From positions 62,001 to 126,000 of the forward strand of contig CACYSQ010000006.1 of the NCBI GenBank assembly GCA_902777125.1: a stretch of DNA of 64,000 nucleotides. Reading direction: 5' to 3'. This DNA comes from Ruminococcus flavefaciens. Lineage in GTDB: Bacteria; Bacillota; Clostridia; Oscillospirales; Ruminococcaceae. The first letter of the stretch is position 1, and each line of letters opens with the position of its first letter. Below, piece after piece: positions 1-7,810 of the stretch. Below the pieces are notes generated by a model. That model was given only the letters and a program-made list of their open reading frames with translations, did not search any database and was not told where the DNA came from. Made by a program: the position numbers and the translations under genes.

Positions 1-7
1 GTTCTTA

Positions 8-2218
8 TCAGACAGGAAGTGATGAGATGATATTGAGCTTGTAGCGCTGGATCTGGAGAGCATCGTTGTTTGTAACGCTTCCGTTCCTGTCAACGTCAGC
101 GTTTGCAGCGCCCTTGGCTGTAAGACCGTGAGGCTTGCCCTCGCCGTACTTATCGGGATTTGTGATGGACTGCATGATGAATACTGCGTCTGCAAGGTTT
201 ACCTGATTATCGCAGTTTGAATCACCGTACATGGATACCTCAGGCTCAGTGGGCTTGGAAGTTGTAGTAGTTGTTGTGGTGGTAGTTGTGGTAGTAGTTG
301 TAGTAACGATTGATGAGCTGCCTGTGTAAACTCTTACAGCGTCGATAGTGAACTCGCCGCAGTCGATCCACCATACGCCGAACTTGAGCTCGCCGTGGTA
401 CTGTGTCTGGATAATGCTTGCGGTAGATGAGGGAACCTCCCATACGATAGTGCCCTTGTTGCTGGAGATTTTCTGCTCCATGTCCTTGGTCATTGTCCAG
501 TACTTGTCAGCTGCAACTGTTGTGGAGGTACCGAAAGCACCCTGCCACTTGCCGATGTTGCCGTTTGTTGTGGAGATGTCGATCTCGACCTTGGAGACCT
601 TGTCCTTAGCGCCGACACCGAGATCAGCCCATTCCCAGCCGATCATCTCCATGCCTTCCTTGTAAACAACCTTCTGATTGGGCTTGTACTCAACATAGCC
701 GTCCCCGCTGCCTGAACCGCCGGAAGTTGTGGAGGTCGTAACGGTAGAAGTTGTTGTAGTTGTGGTGGAAGAACCGGGCTGAGGGCCGGGGATAGAAGAA
801 CCGGAGTAGATCTTTGTAACGCCGTTGATAGAATTGTCGATAGAACCGGTCTTGTAGAAGTGGTAGAGACCTGCTGCTGCACCTACGAGACCTGCATTGT
901 AGTCGATAGCGACCTCGTTGCAGACGTAGTCGTTCATGTTGTCATGGTAATCGCCTGCTGCATTGCAGGGACCGCCGGCAAGAGCACCGATAAGAGTGTG
1001 TGAATTAGGACCGTAAGCAGCAAACGGATGCATATGATCTCCGCTGTCCTTCCAGCCGTCGCCGTCAAACTGATCGTAGCCTGTGTAGCCTGAAGCAGCT
1101 CTGTGGTGGGCGTTCTTGGTGCTGTTGCTTGCAAAGCCTGTTACGAAGCATGTATTTGCAGGATTCTGACCGAGGATATAGTTCATCTGACCCTTAGCCC
1201 AGTCGGTATAGTTGCCGGCATTGTATTCGGGCTTTGAAGCGATGAGAGCTGTCATCTGCATAGAGCAGTTGATTCTTGCGCTGCCCCACTTGTCGAGGAA
1301 CATATAGCCGCTGCCCTGAGCCTTGCTTGATATGTAGCCCTTAGCGCCGCTCCAGTCGCCTGTGATCTCACCGTAGAGGCAGTTAGCACCGAGGTGAGCG
1401 TCGTTCCAGCCGTGTACCCAGCCGACCTCGGGGAGTCCGCCCCTGAGATCATCGAGGTAGTTCTGCTTCTTTGTAGCGAGATAGAGCCATGCAGCAGCCC
1501 AAGCCTGCTCGTCCTTGGGTCCGTTGGAATTGTAGAAGCCGTAAGGACCGTCAGTAGCAGCCTGATTGTACTGCTTGGAGAACTTGTAGAGAGCCTCAGC
1601 ATATGTAAGGCTTTCAGTATCCTTGAAGTTTACATAGTTTGCGGCAAGTGCAGCTGCATACTCGGCAGCGATATCACTTGCGCCGCTGTTTGTCCAGAAC
1701 ATCTTTCTGCTGCCCTGCTGCTCCGGAGGTCCCCAATAGCTGTGGTCCTCGTGACCGTCACCCTTCTGATAGAGGAAGTTGGTAACGTTGCCGCCGCTGA
1801 GCTTTGTGGAAGCCTTGAAGAAATCGCAGAAGTGGTCTGTGATGACCTTGAGGTGATCTGCCTGACCTGTAGCTATGAAAGCATCAGAGAATTCATAGTA
1901 GCTCCAGAGGAGAGTAGAAGCAGTGTAGCCCTGCGGGAGACCGAACATAGCGTGGTCGCCGGCATCGTGGAAGCCGCCGGGAACTTCATCGTCCATGTGG
2001 CAGTTGCTTCTCCAGTTGAGAGCACCCTTGGAATTGTCGCCGCACATATTCGCGTCGTAGAAATAGAGCGAGTACTGCAGGAGCTTAGCGTAGTTGTCCG
2101 AATCTGCTGCGACTGCTGTGAGAGAGGGAGCAACAGTAGCAGAGAAGGGAGCAGCAGCTGCTGAGAGAGCGATAACGCCGCTGAGCAGTACAGATTTTAC
2201 CTTCTTGTTAAAAAACAT
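8..2218 (-). CDS. Secreted GH9 endoglucanase/cellulase with CBM-like module and type I dockerin
   Basis: Predicted to hydrolyse beta-1,4-glucan outside the cell as a cellulosome subunit. The 736-residue protein has a signal peptide (about 1-38), a GH9 catalytic domain (about 40-460) with the DAGDH motif at 85-89 (nucleophile-water Asp), an HHRAASG motif near 371 and the NEVAIDYNAG motif whose Glu near 435 is the family's proton donor. A Ser/Thr linker follows, then a Trp-rich beta-sandwich module (about 505-635) like Ruminococcus carbohydrate-binding modules (family not assigned; CBM79 is one possibility), a poly-Thr linker and a dockerin (about 665-736) with two Ca-loop repeats (GDSNCDNQVN and ADVDRNGSVT). 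The Met at 2218 was chosen because the signal peptide starts there; an upstream in-frame Met at 2290 would put 24 non-signal residues in front. A promoter lies about 155 bases upstream. Confidence 0.93.
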   Translation of the reverse strand: MFFNKKVKSVLLSGVIALSAAAAPFSATVAPSLTAVAADSDNYAKLLQYSLYFYDANMCGDNSKGALNWRSNCHMDDEVPGGFHDAGDHAMFGLPQGYTASTLLWSYYEFSDAFIATGQADHLKVITDHFCDFFKASTKLSGGNVTNFLYQKGDGHEDHSYWGPPEQQGSRKMFWTNSGASDIAAEYAAALAANYVNFKDTESLTYAEALYKFSKQYNQAATDGPYGFYNSNGPKDEQAWAAAWLYLATKKQNYLDDLRGGLPEVGWVHGWNDAHLGANCLYGEITGDWSGAKGYISSKAQGSGYMFLDKWGSARINCSMQMTALIASKPEYNAGNYTDWAKGQMNYILGQNPANTCFVTGFASNSTKNAHHRAASGYTGYDQFDGDGWKDSGDHMHPFAAYGPNSHTLIGALAGGPCNAAGDYHDNMNDYVCNEVAIDYNAGLVGAAAGLYHFYKTGSIDNSINGVTKIYSGSSIPGPQPGSSTTTTTTSTVTTSTTSGGSGSGDGYVEYKPNQKVVYKEGMEMIGWEWADLGVGAKDKVSKVEIDISTTNGNIGKWQGAFGTSTTVAADKYWTMTKDMEQKISSNKGTIVWEVPSSTASIIQTQYHGELKFGVWWIDCGEFTIDAVRVYTGSSSIVTTTTTTTTTTTTTTTSKPTEPEVSMYGDSNCDNQVNLADAVFIMQSITNPDKYGEGKPHGLTAKGAANADVDRNGSVTNNDALQIQRYKLNIISSLPV

Positions 2219-2371
2219 ATTATCACATCTTTCATTTGTAAAATATCCCCTCTTCTGAAACAGGAGGGGTTGTCCATGAGGGAGGAACACCGGAGCTTTG
2301 AGGGTACACCGGTATGCCTAAGCGGAAAAACCGTGCTGTAACAGAAGAAAAGTGAGCGCCTATAATATGTT

Positions 2372-2400
2372 ACTATACCATTATACATTCTTTTTTTCAA
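2372..2400 (-). promoter_or_regulatory. Sigma-A-type promoter of the GH9 cellulase gene
   Basis: On the minus strand TTGAAA (2400-2395), a 17-base spacer and TATAGT (2377-2372) precede the gene with a leader of about 150 bases. Spacing is ideal and both boxes are one base off consensus. Confidence 0.65.
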
Positions 2401-2572
2401 GAATACATTACATATTGGTTACAAACTGTTTACAATATGGTTAATTTTAACATTTTCTTCATATTTGTTCAACATCGGTGAAATCAGCCTATCACTATTG
2501 TGCAAAAACACTATAGCCACAAGACTTTTGCAGAGGTGTCCGCCGGACACCCGTCCCCCCTCGGCGTTCCGC

Positions 2573-2599
2573 AAAAAAAGGAGCGGCTTGACCGCTCCT
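2573..2599 (-). terminator. Intrinsic terminator of proS
   Basis: On the minus strand GGAGCGG-TCAAG-CCGCTCC is followed by a run of seven T, directly after the proS stop codon. Confidence 0.85.
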
Positions 2600-2611
2600 T
2601 TGATACCGTGC

Positions 2612-4051
2612 TTAATAAGCCTTGCCCCAGTATACCATGCACTTCGCAGGCTTGCCGCAGCATACGCACTTGTCGCTGAGCTGCTCCTGCTCGAAGGGGA
2701 TACAGCGTGAGCCAACGCCGGTCTTTTCCTTGACCTCGTCCTCACAGGCCTCCTCGCCGCACCACATAGCCTTGATGAAGCCGTCGCCGTTTTCGAGAGC
2801 CTTGTTGATCTCGTCAATGGTCGTGCAGGCGTATGTGCGCTTGATCTGGTTGTCGAGAGCCTTCTGGTACATACCGTCGTGAGCCTCCTGAAGCTTCTGA
2901 GCAACGGCTGTTTCGAGCTCGTCGAGAGAAACGGAAGCCTTCTCGCCGTTCCAGCGTGAAGCGATAACGCACTGGTTTTCCTCTATATCACGCGGTCCGA
3001 TCTCAACTCTGAGCGGAACGCCCTTCATCTCGTACTCAGCGAACTTCCAGCCGGGAGAGTTCTCGCTGTCGTCGAGCTTCACGCGGAGACCTGCCTTTGC
3101 GAGCCTGTCCCTGAGCTCGTTTGCCTTGTTAAGAACGCCCTCCTTGTGCTGTGCAACAGGGATAATTACCACCTGAACAGGTGCAACTGCCGGCGGCAGA
3201 ACAAGACCGTTATTGTCGCCGTGTGTCATGATGACAGCGCCGATAAGACGTGTTGTAACGCCCCAGCTCGTCTGATGAGGGAACACCCTCTTGTTGTCCT
3301 TGTCGGTGTATTCGATGTCGAAAGCCTTAGCGAAGCCGTCACCGAAATAGTGGGAGGTTCCAGCCTGCAAAGCCTTGCCGTCGTGCATGAGAGCCTCGAT
3401 AGCGTAGGTGGAAACAGCTCCCGCAAACTTGTCACTCTCGGTCTTTCTGCCCTTTACAACAGGCATAGCGAGCGCGTCCTTGCAGAAGTCCGCATATACG
3501 TTGAGCATACGTTCGGTCTCCTCGACAGCCTCCTCAGCAGTAGCGTGGATAGTATGACCCTCCTGCCAGAGGAACTCCCTCGAACGGAGGAACGGACGGG
3601 TGGTCTTCTCCCAGCGCACAACGCTTACCCACTGATTGTAGAGCTTGGGAAGGTCGCGGTAGGAGTGTACTATATTAGCGTAATGCTCGCAGAAAAGCGT
3701 CTCGGAGGTCGGACGGACGCAAAGCCTGTCCTCAAGCTTCTCGTTTCCGCCGTGAGTTACCCATGCCACCTCGGGAGCAAAGCCCTCAACGTGATCCTTT
3801 TCCTTCTGGAGAAGGCTCTCGGGAATGAACATAGGCATACAAACGTTCTCGTGACCTGTAGCCTTGAACATACCGTCGAGGATATGCTGGATATTCTCCC
3901 ATATAGCGTAACCGTAGGGTCTGATGACCATACAGCCCTTGACGCTGGTGTATTCAACGAGCTCTGCTTTTTTGCAGATGTCAGTGTACCACTGTGCGAA
4001 ATCCTCGTCCATTGAGGTTATCGCAGTGACCATTTTTTTATCCTTTGCCAT
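2612..4051 (-). CDS. proS: Prolyl-tRNA synthetase, archaeal/eukaryotic-type (short form)
   Basis: Class II aminoacyl-tRNA synthetase charging tRNA-Pro in the cytoplasm. At 479 residues it is the short form without the INS editing domain of the long bacterial type. Visible motifs are [11 protein letters not shown] (motif 1 region), VRPTSE and [14 protein letters not shown] (motif 2), the anticodon-binding segment beginning VQVVIIPV, and a C-terminal Cys-rich, zinc-site-like segment (CIPFEQEQ then [11 protein letters not shown]) ending in Tyr, as usual for this subgroup. The Met at 4051 is preceded by AGAGGAC at good spacing; a Met 12 residues upstream is less likely. Monocistronic, with its own terminator. 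The short type is common in anaerobic Clostridia. Confidence 0.95.
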   Translation of the reverse strand: MAKDKKMVTAITSMDEDFAQWYTDICKKAELVEYTSVKGCMVIRPYGYAIWENIQHILDGMFKATGHENVCMPMFIPESLLQKEKDHVEGFAPEVAWVTHGGNEKLEDRLCVRPTSETLFCEHYANIVHSYRDLPKLYNQWVSVVRWEKTTRPFLRSREFLWQEGHTIHATAEEAVEETERMLNVYADFCKDALAMPVVKGRKTESDKFAGAVSTYAIEALMHDGKALQAGTSHYFGDGFAKAFDIEYTDKDNKRVFPHQTSWGVTTRLIGAVIMTHGDNNGLVLPPAVAPVQVVIIPVAQHKEGVLNKANELRDRLAKAGLRVKLDDSENSPGWKFAEYEMKGVPLRVEIGPRDIEENQCVIASRWNGEKASVSLDELETAVAQKLQEAHDGMYQKALDNQIKRTYACTTIDEINKALENGDGFIKAMWCGEEACEDEVKEKTGVGSRCIPFEQEQLSDKCVCCGKPAKCMVYWGKAY

Positions 4052-4142
4052 ATATAAGTCCTCTTTTCTGATAACGTAGGTATTCACATTATAGCACTAA
4101 ATCGGCTGATTGTCAACAATCCTGCTCCGAAATCAGCAAGGT

Positions 4143-4484
4143 TCAGCCGAAACGTGCCTCGATGAGCGGCTTGTCCCAGTATATCGTGCCGCCGAGACTG
4201 TCCGCGAGCCTTTCCGCAGCCGTCCGGATATCCTCGAGCAAGACCTTCTCGCGCTTTTTGGAACGTCTGCCCTTGCCATCAAAGACCGTCTCCGCAGCCT
4301 CGGCGTCCCAGCTCACAGCGAAGTCCTCCGGGTCGTCGTGCGGGAAAAAGCTCACCCTGACCTCATAGCGTATCATGCCCTCGCCGGAAGCCGCCGCAAG
4401 GAGCACCTGTGCCGCATGGCGCTTTCTGCCGTTATATTCGCAGTCCGCCGCAAAATATTGCTTGTACACGTTTATCTCGTTCAT
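4143..4484 (-). CDS. Hypothetical protein, 113 residues
   Basis: No family was recognised. It is a soluble alpha/beta-looking protein with no signal peptide or membrane segment. It opens MNEINVYKQYFAADCEY, has a basic stretch GKGRRSKKREK near 77-87 and an amphipathic helix (DIRTAAERLADSL). The start at 4484 is supported by AAGGCGG about seven bases upstream; an ATG seven codons earlier (4505) lies before that site. It sits alone between proS and a divergent lipoprotein gene, and codon use matches its neighbours. Confidence 0.75.
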   Translation of the reverse strand: MNEINVYKQYFAADCEYNGRKRHAAQVLLAAASGEGMIRYEVRVSFFPHDDPEDFAVSWDAEAAETVFDGKGRRSKKREKVLLEDIRTAAERLADSLGGTIYWDKPLIEARFG

Positions 4485-4561
4485 ATGACCGCCGCCTTTC
4501 ACCAATATGATACCACGATGTCCGTTTTATGTCAATACCGCGGCGGTGCAGAACGTTCCGC

Positions 4562-4590
4562 TTGACAAAAGGCTCATAAAAACATATAAT
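4562..4590 (+). promoter_or_regulatory. Consensus promoter of the VanX-like lipoprotein gene
   Basis: TTGACA (4562-4567), a 17-base spacer and TATAAT (4585-4590) match sigma-A consensus perfectly. Expected transcription start is near 4597, only about eight bases before the ATG at 4605 and inside its GAAAGGA ribosome site. Confidence 0.85.
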
Positions 4591-4604
4591 AAGAAAGGAC
4601 ATAA

Positions 4605-5426
4605 ATGAAAGGCGATGACGTTTTGAAACGCATACCTGTTTTGCTCCTTGCAGCATTCCTGCTGTGCGGCTGCGCTGACAGTCCGTCAGACAGCACCTCC
4701 GGAAGCACTCAAGCTTCCTCAGATGCACCGCAGGGAAAAGTTATAATGAATACCTATACCGAGGAGGAGACTTCCGTTACCTCCACGGAAACAACGACTT
4801 CCGCCGAGACAGCAGTAACCTCCGCGGAGACTACTTCCGCCGTCACTGTAACCGAGACCGCGACAACTGTTATTGCGACTGAGCCTCCGGTCCCGGACGA
4901 CGACGGTCAGCTCGTCCTGATAAAGGACTATATCCCCGATATCCACCTCGACCTTCGGTACGCCACGACCAATAACTTCACGGGGAAGGTCATCTACGAA
5001 AACGATGACGCTTACCTCTGCTACGGCACCGTGAAAAAGCTCATGGCAGTTCAGGAGGCTCTCCGCGAAAAGGGACTCAGTCTCATAATATGGGACCCCT
5101 ACCGTCCTCCCGAGGCTCAGGAAAAGCTCTGGGAGGTCTGTCCAAACCCCACCTACGTCGCGGACCCGAGATACGGCATAACCAGCCACAGCCGCGGCAA
5201 TACGGTCGATCTCGGCATCGTCGCTGAGGACGGCAGCTATGTGCCGGTACCCTCGGACTTCGATGAGTTCTCGCTTCTCGCCGACCGGAATTACGCGGAC
5301 GTTTCCGCAGAAGCCGCCGCTAATTCGCAGATGCTCGAGGACATAATGACCGCAAACGGCTTCAAGCCCTACTGGGGCGAGTGGTGGCACTACTCCGACT
5401 GCACCGAATACAACTGGCACTTCTGA
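4605..5426 (+). CDS. VanX/M15-family D-Ala-D-Ala dipeptidase-like lipoprotein
   Basis: Likely Zn-dependent peptidase of the M15 (VanX/DdpX) family acting on D-Ala-D-Ala dipeptide or wall peptides at the cell surface. The N-terminus is a lipoprotein signal (lipobox ending LLCGC, Cys23), followed by a Ser/Thr/Glu-rich linker (24-95) and the peptidase domain (about 105-273). Expected residues are present: Arg167 in DPYRPP, SHSRGNTVDLG with His195 and Asp202, and EWWHY with Glu259 and His262. The lipid anchor is unlike cytoplasmic VanX of resistance operons, and no vanH/vanA/vanS genes are nearby, so a peptidoglycan-recycling role is more likely than glycopeptide resistance. An in-frame TTG at 4623 gives a cleaner lipoprotein signal and may be the true start, since the promoter leaves almost no leader for 4605. 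Confidence 0.88.
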   Translation: MKGDDVLKRIPVLLLAAFLLCGCADSPSDSTSGSTQASSDAPQGKVIMNTYTEEETSVTSTETTTSAETAVTSAETTSAVTVTETATTVIATEPPVPDDDGQLVLIKDYIPDIHLDLRYATTNNFTGKVIYENDDAYLCYGTVKKLMAVQEALREKGLSLIIWDPYRPPEAQEKLWEVCPNPTYVADPRYGITSHSRGNTVDLGIVAEDGSYVPVPSDFDEFSLLADRNYADVSAEAAANSQMLEDIMTANGFKPYWGEWWHYSDCTEYNWHF

Positions 5427-5461
5427 GGAGTTGAGAGTTCAGAGTGGAGAGTTGAGAGCGG
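5427..5461. repeat. GAGAGTTGAGAG repeat, left flank of the four-helix-bundle gene
   Basis: Directly after the lipoprotein stop codon the sequence carries repeated units such as GAGTTGAGAGTTCAGAG and GAGAGTTGAGAGCGG. The same unit occurs in inverse orientation at 5866-5896, and a further copy lies at 21668-21697. Confidence 0.75.
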
Positions 5462-5498
5462 AGAACGGAAAGTCCGACTTTTTCGTCAAGGAGTTTTT

Positions 5499-5864
5499 AT
5501 AAGTAAAAGCATTATTGAAGAGAAAAGCTTCAGATTCGCTGTCAGAACTGTCAATCTTTATAAATACTTATACTGCAAGAATGAATATGTGATGTCGAAG
5601 CAAATACTCAGAAGCGGAACAAGTATCGGAGCAAATGTAAGTGAAGCATTAGAAGCTCAGAGCCTCAAAGATTATACTGCAAAAATGGGCATCGCTTTAA
5701 AAGAATGCGCCGAAACAATATATTGGATCAGATTGCTTTGTCAGACCAATTACATTACTTCTGAACAAAGCAGTTCTCTTCTCAAGGACGCATATGAATT
5801 AAAAAAAATTCTAAGTTCAATAATAATAACAACAAAAAATAAATTGAGCAGCGGAGATCAATAA
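5499..5864 (+). CDS. Four-helix-bundle protein (S23/TIGR02436-like), no canonical start codon
   Basis: Small helical protein of the four-helix-bundle family that includes 23S-rRNA intervening-sequence proteins and the Avd accessory proteins of diversity-generating retroelements; cellular role unknown. Family hallmarks are LYKYLYCKNEY, LSKQ-like MSKQILRSGTSIGANVSEA and YWIRLL. The conserved N-terminal helix (SKSIIEEKSFRFAVRTVNL) is readable upstream of the first GTG/ATG codons (5589/5592), in the same frame and without a stop. The only start-like codon at the expected place is ATA at 5499, five bases after a perfect AAGGAG. From there the length is 121 residues, normal for the family. Either AUA is used, a start codon was lost by mutation, or a shortened product begins at 5589. 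The gene is flanked by inverted GAGAGTTGAGAG repeats, suggesting a mobile or acquired cassette, and is more AT-rich than its neighbours. Confidence 0.75.
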   Translation: MSKSIIEEKSFRFAVRTVNLYKYLYCKNEYVMSKQILRSGTSIGANVSEALEAQSLKDYTAKMGIALKECAETIYWIRLLCQTNYITSEQSSSLLKDAYELKKILSSIIITTKNKLSSGDQ

Positions 5865-5865
5865 C

Positions 5866-5896
5866 TCTCAACTCTCAATTCTCAACTTTCAACTTA
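5866..5896. repeat. Inverted copy of the GAGAGTTGAGAG repeat, right flank
   Basis: AACTCTCAACTCTCAATTCTCAAC-type units follow the four-helix-bundle stop codon and are the reverse complement of the left-flank units at 5427-5461. Confidence 0.75.
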
Positions 5897-5911
5897 ATAT
5901 GGAGGATTATT

Positions 5912-7333
5912 ATGCAGCTTTACAATTCCCTTTCACACAAAAAAGAGGACTTCATTCCCAATGAGGCAGGCAAGGTTAGTATGTACACCTGCGGTCCTAC
6001 TGTATACCACTTCGCCCACATCGGCAACCTCAGAAGCTACATCATGGAGGACGTTCTCGAGAAGTACCTCCGCTTCACAGGTCTTGACGTAAAGCGCGTC
6101 ATGAACATCACCGACGTAGGACACCTCACAAGCGACGGCGATACCGGTGACGACAAGATGCTCAAGGGCGCAAAGCGTGAGCACAAGACCGTTATGGAGA
6201 TAGCCAGGTTCTACACGGACGCTTTCTTTGCGGACTGTGCAAAGCTCAACATCAAGACTCCCGATGTTGTTGTTCCCGCAACTACTTATATTGACGAATT
6301 TATCCGCGTTATAAGCTCCCTCATGGACAAGGGATACGCTTATGAAGCCGGCGGAAATATCTACTTCGATACCTCAAAGCTCGATAAATACTACGTTTTC
6401 GGCGACCTCAGCGAGGAGGACCTCGAGGTCGGCGTCCGCGAGGGCGTTGAGGAGGACGGCAACAAGCGCAATAAAGCCGATTTCGTCCTCTGGTTCACAA
6501 AGTCCAAGTTCGACGATCAGGAGCTCAAATGGGAGAGCCCGTGGGGTACAGGCTATCCCGGCTGGCACATCGAGTGCTCGTGCATCAGCATGAAGAACCT
6601 CGGTGAATACCTCGACCTCCACTGCGGCGGCATCGACAACGCCTTCCCGCACCACACCAACGAGATCGCACAGTCCGAGGCTTACCTCGGTCACAAGTGG
6701 TGCAACTACTGGTTCCACGTTCACCACCTCAATACCACAAACGGCAAGATGAGCAAGTCCAAGGGCGAGTTCCTGACGGTCTCACTCCTCGAGGAAAAGG
6801 GCTACGATCCGCTGGTTTACCGCTATTTCTGCCTGCTCTCTCACTACCGCAAGTCGCTGGTGTTCTCATGGGAGAACCTCGACAATGCCGTTACGACGTT
6901 CAACAAGCTCGTTGCAAAGATAGCGCCGCTCACTCAGGACAAGTCCGGAGACATCGACAAGACTGAGTTCGACCGTCTTATGGCAGCGTTCAACGATGCC
7001 CTCGGAAACGACCTCAATACCGCTATGGGCGTTACGGTGCTCTACGATGTGCTGAAGTCCAAGGCAAATGCCGCAACAAAGCTCGCTCTCATCAGCGAAT
7101 TCGACAAGGTGCTCGGTCTCGACCTCATCAAAAAGGCTGAGGCTAAGACAACTCCTGCCGGAGACAGCGGCGAGGATATCCCGGCGGAGGTTCAGGAGCT
7201 TCTCGAGCAGAGAAAGGCTGCCCGCAAGGAGAAGAACTTCGCGCTTGCAGACGAGCTTCGCGACAAGATAGCAGCTCTCGGCTACGAGGTCAAGGAGACC
7301 CGTCAGGGCACATTGATAACCAAGATTCAGTAA
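5912..7333 (+). CDS. cysS: Cysteinyl-tRNA synthetase
   Basis: Class I synthetase charging tRNA-Cys. The 473-residue length is typical. The zinc/HIGH region CGPTVYHFAHIGN is at about 27-38, the WGTGYPGWHIECSCISM segment (zinc Cys) near 200-215, HCGGIDNAFPHHTNEIAQSE near 229-248 and the KMSKS loop GKMSKSKGEF near 265. A DALR-type helical domain and a charged C-terminal tail (EQRKAARKEKNFALADELRDKI) complete it. GGAGG lies eight bases before the ATG. A GC-rich hairpin follows the stop. It does not overlap its neighbours and is probably its own unit. Confidence 0.96.
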   Translation: MQLYNSLSHKKEDFIPNEAGKVSMYTCGPTVYHFAHIGNLRSYIMEDVLEKYLRFTGLDVKRVMNITDVGHLTSDGDTGDDKMLKGAKREHKTVMEIARFYTDAFFADCAKLNIKTPDVVVPATTYIDEFIRVISSLMDKGYAYEAGGNIYFDTSKLDKYYVFGDLSEEDLEVGVREGVEEDGNKRNKADFVLWFTKSKFDDQELKWESPWGTGYPGWHIECSCISMKNLGEYLDLHCGGIDNAFPHHTNEIAQSEAYLGHKWCNYWFHVHHLNTTNGKMSKSKGEFLTVSLLEEKGYDPLVYRYFCLLSHYRKSLVFSWENLDNAVTTFNKLVAKIAPLTQDKSGDIDKTEFDRLMAAFNDALGNDLNTAMGVTVLYDVLKSKANAATKLALISEFDKVLGLDLIKKAEAKTTPAGDSGEDIPAEVQELLEQRKAARKEKNFALADELRDKIAALGYEVKETRQGTLITKIQ

Positions 7334-7337
7334 ACGA

Positions 7338-7363
7338 AAGGGCGCACATTGAGGTGCGCCCTT
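7338..7363 (+). terminator. Hairpin after cysS (weak terminator)
   Basis: AAGGGCGCAC and GTGCGCCCTT form a ten-base-pair stem directly after the stop, but no clear T-run follows, so it may act as an mRNA 3' stabiliser rather than an efficient terminator. Confidence 0.5.
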
Positions 7364-7396
7364 AACATTAAGCGTTCCCCGTCCGGAGGTGACATC

Positions 7397-7774
7397 ATGG
7401 ACGCTCTATTAGTTATTATAGTTTCCATAGCCGCTGTCTATCTCGTCATAAAACTCTATAACGATTACAACGACACCTCCGATAGTGATCCTAAAGGCCC
7501 AAGTGATTACGGAAACCACCATATACCCACGCATAACAGCAGCAAACGCATTTCAGATCCAATAAAACGTTTTCTTACACCGGAATATAAAATTGCCGGT
7601 ATGCAGGGAGAAGCAGCAGCCGTAAAGATAATCCGTTCGGTAATGCGCGATGATGACCGCCTGTTCACTGGCGTGAGCATCGAATACGACGGCAAAAAGA
7701 CAGAGCTCGACAACGTTATAGTAAACAAATACGGGGTGTTCATAATCGAAGCAGTTTCAAGACTGCTGAAATAA
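7397..7774 (+). CDS. Truncated NERD-domain membrane protein
   Basis: An N-terminal membrane segment (about 2-18) is followed by a linker and the first half of a NERD (nuclease-related) domain: GMQGEAAAVKII, then the core ending LDNVIVNKYGVFIIEA. In complete family members the GVFIIE strand continues into a conserved Lys and a further 60 or more residues; here the frame stops nine residues later and a terminator begins at once. No continuation is visible in another frame. It is probably a decayed gene or a minimal remnant. The start at 7397 (GGAGGTGACATC upstream) is preferred to an in-frame Met at 7349, which lies inside the cysS hairpin. Confidence 0.7.
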   Translation: MDALLVIIVSIAAVYLVIKLYNDYNDTSDSDPKGPSDYGNHHIPTHNSSKRISDPIKRFLTPEYKIAGMQGEAAAVKIIRSVMRDDDRLFTGVSIEYDGKKTELDNVIVNKYGVFIIEAVSRLLK

Positions 7775-7775
7775 A

Positions 7776-7810
7776 AACAGCTGCGGATCAACCGCAGCTG
7801 TTCGCTTTTT
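7776..7810. terminator. Bidirectional terminator between the NERD remnant and the pectate lyase gene
   Basis: An 11-base-pair stem AACAGCTGCGG/CCGCAGCTGTT (7776-7802) has a T-rich tail on the plus side (CGCTTTTT) and on the minus side (TTTTAT). It serves both converging genes. Confidence 0.85.

Larger units (their letters stand above)
2219..2611. other. Intergenic region between the GH9 gene and proS
   Basis: It holds the GH9 promoter and 150-base leader, an AT-rich stretch (2360-2470), a small hairpin (GGTGTCCGCCGGACACC, 2537-2553), a fragment of the dispersed CGGCGTTCC repeat (about 2560-2570) and the proS terminator. No further gene was seen. Confidence 0.7.

Noticed and set aside
4605..5426. 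Vancomycin-resistance vanX gene
   Set aside because: The protein is a lipoprotein and no vanH, vanA/B or vanRS genes are nearby, so resistance is not supported.
5427..5896. GAGAGTTGAGAG arrays as a CRISPR
   Set aside because: Units are short, contiguous and without regular unique spacers, and no cas genes are near.
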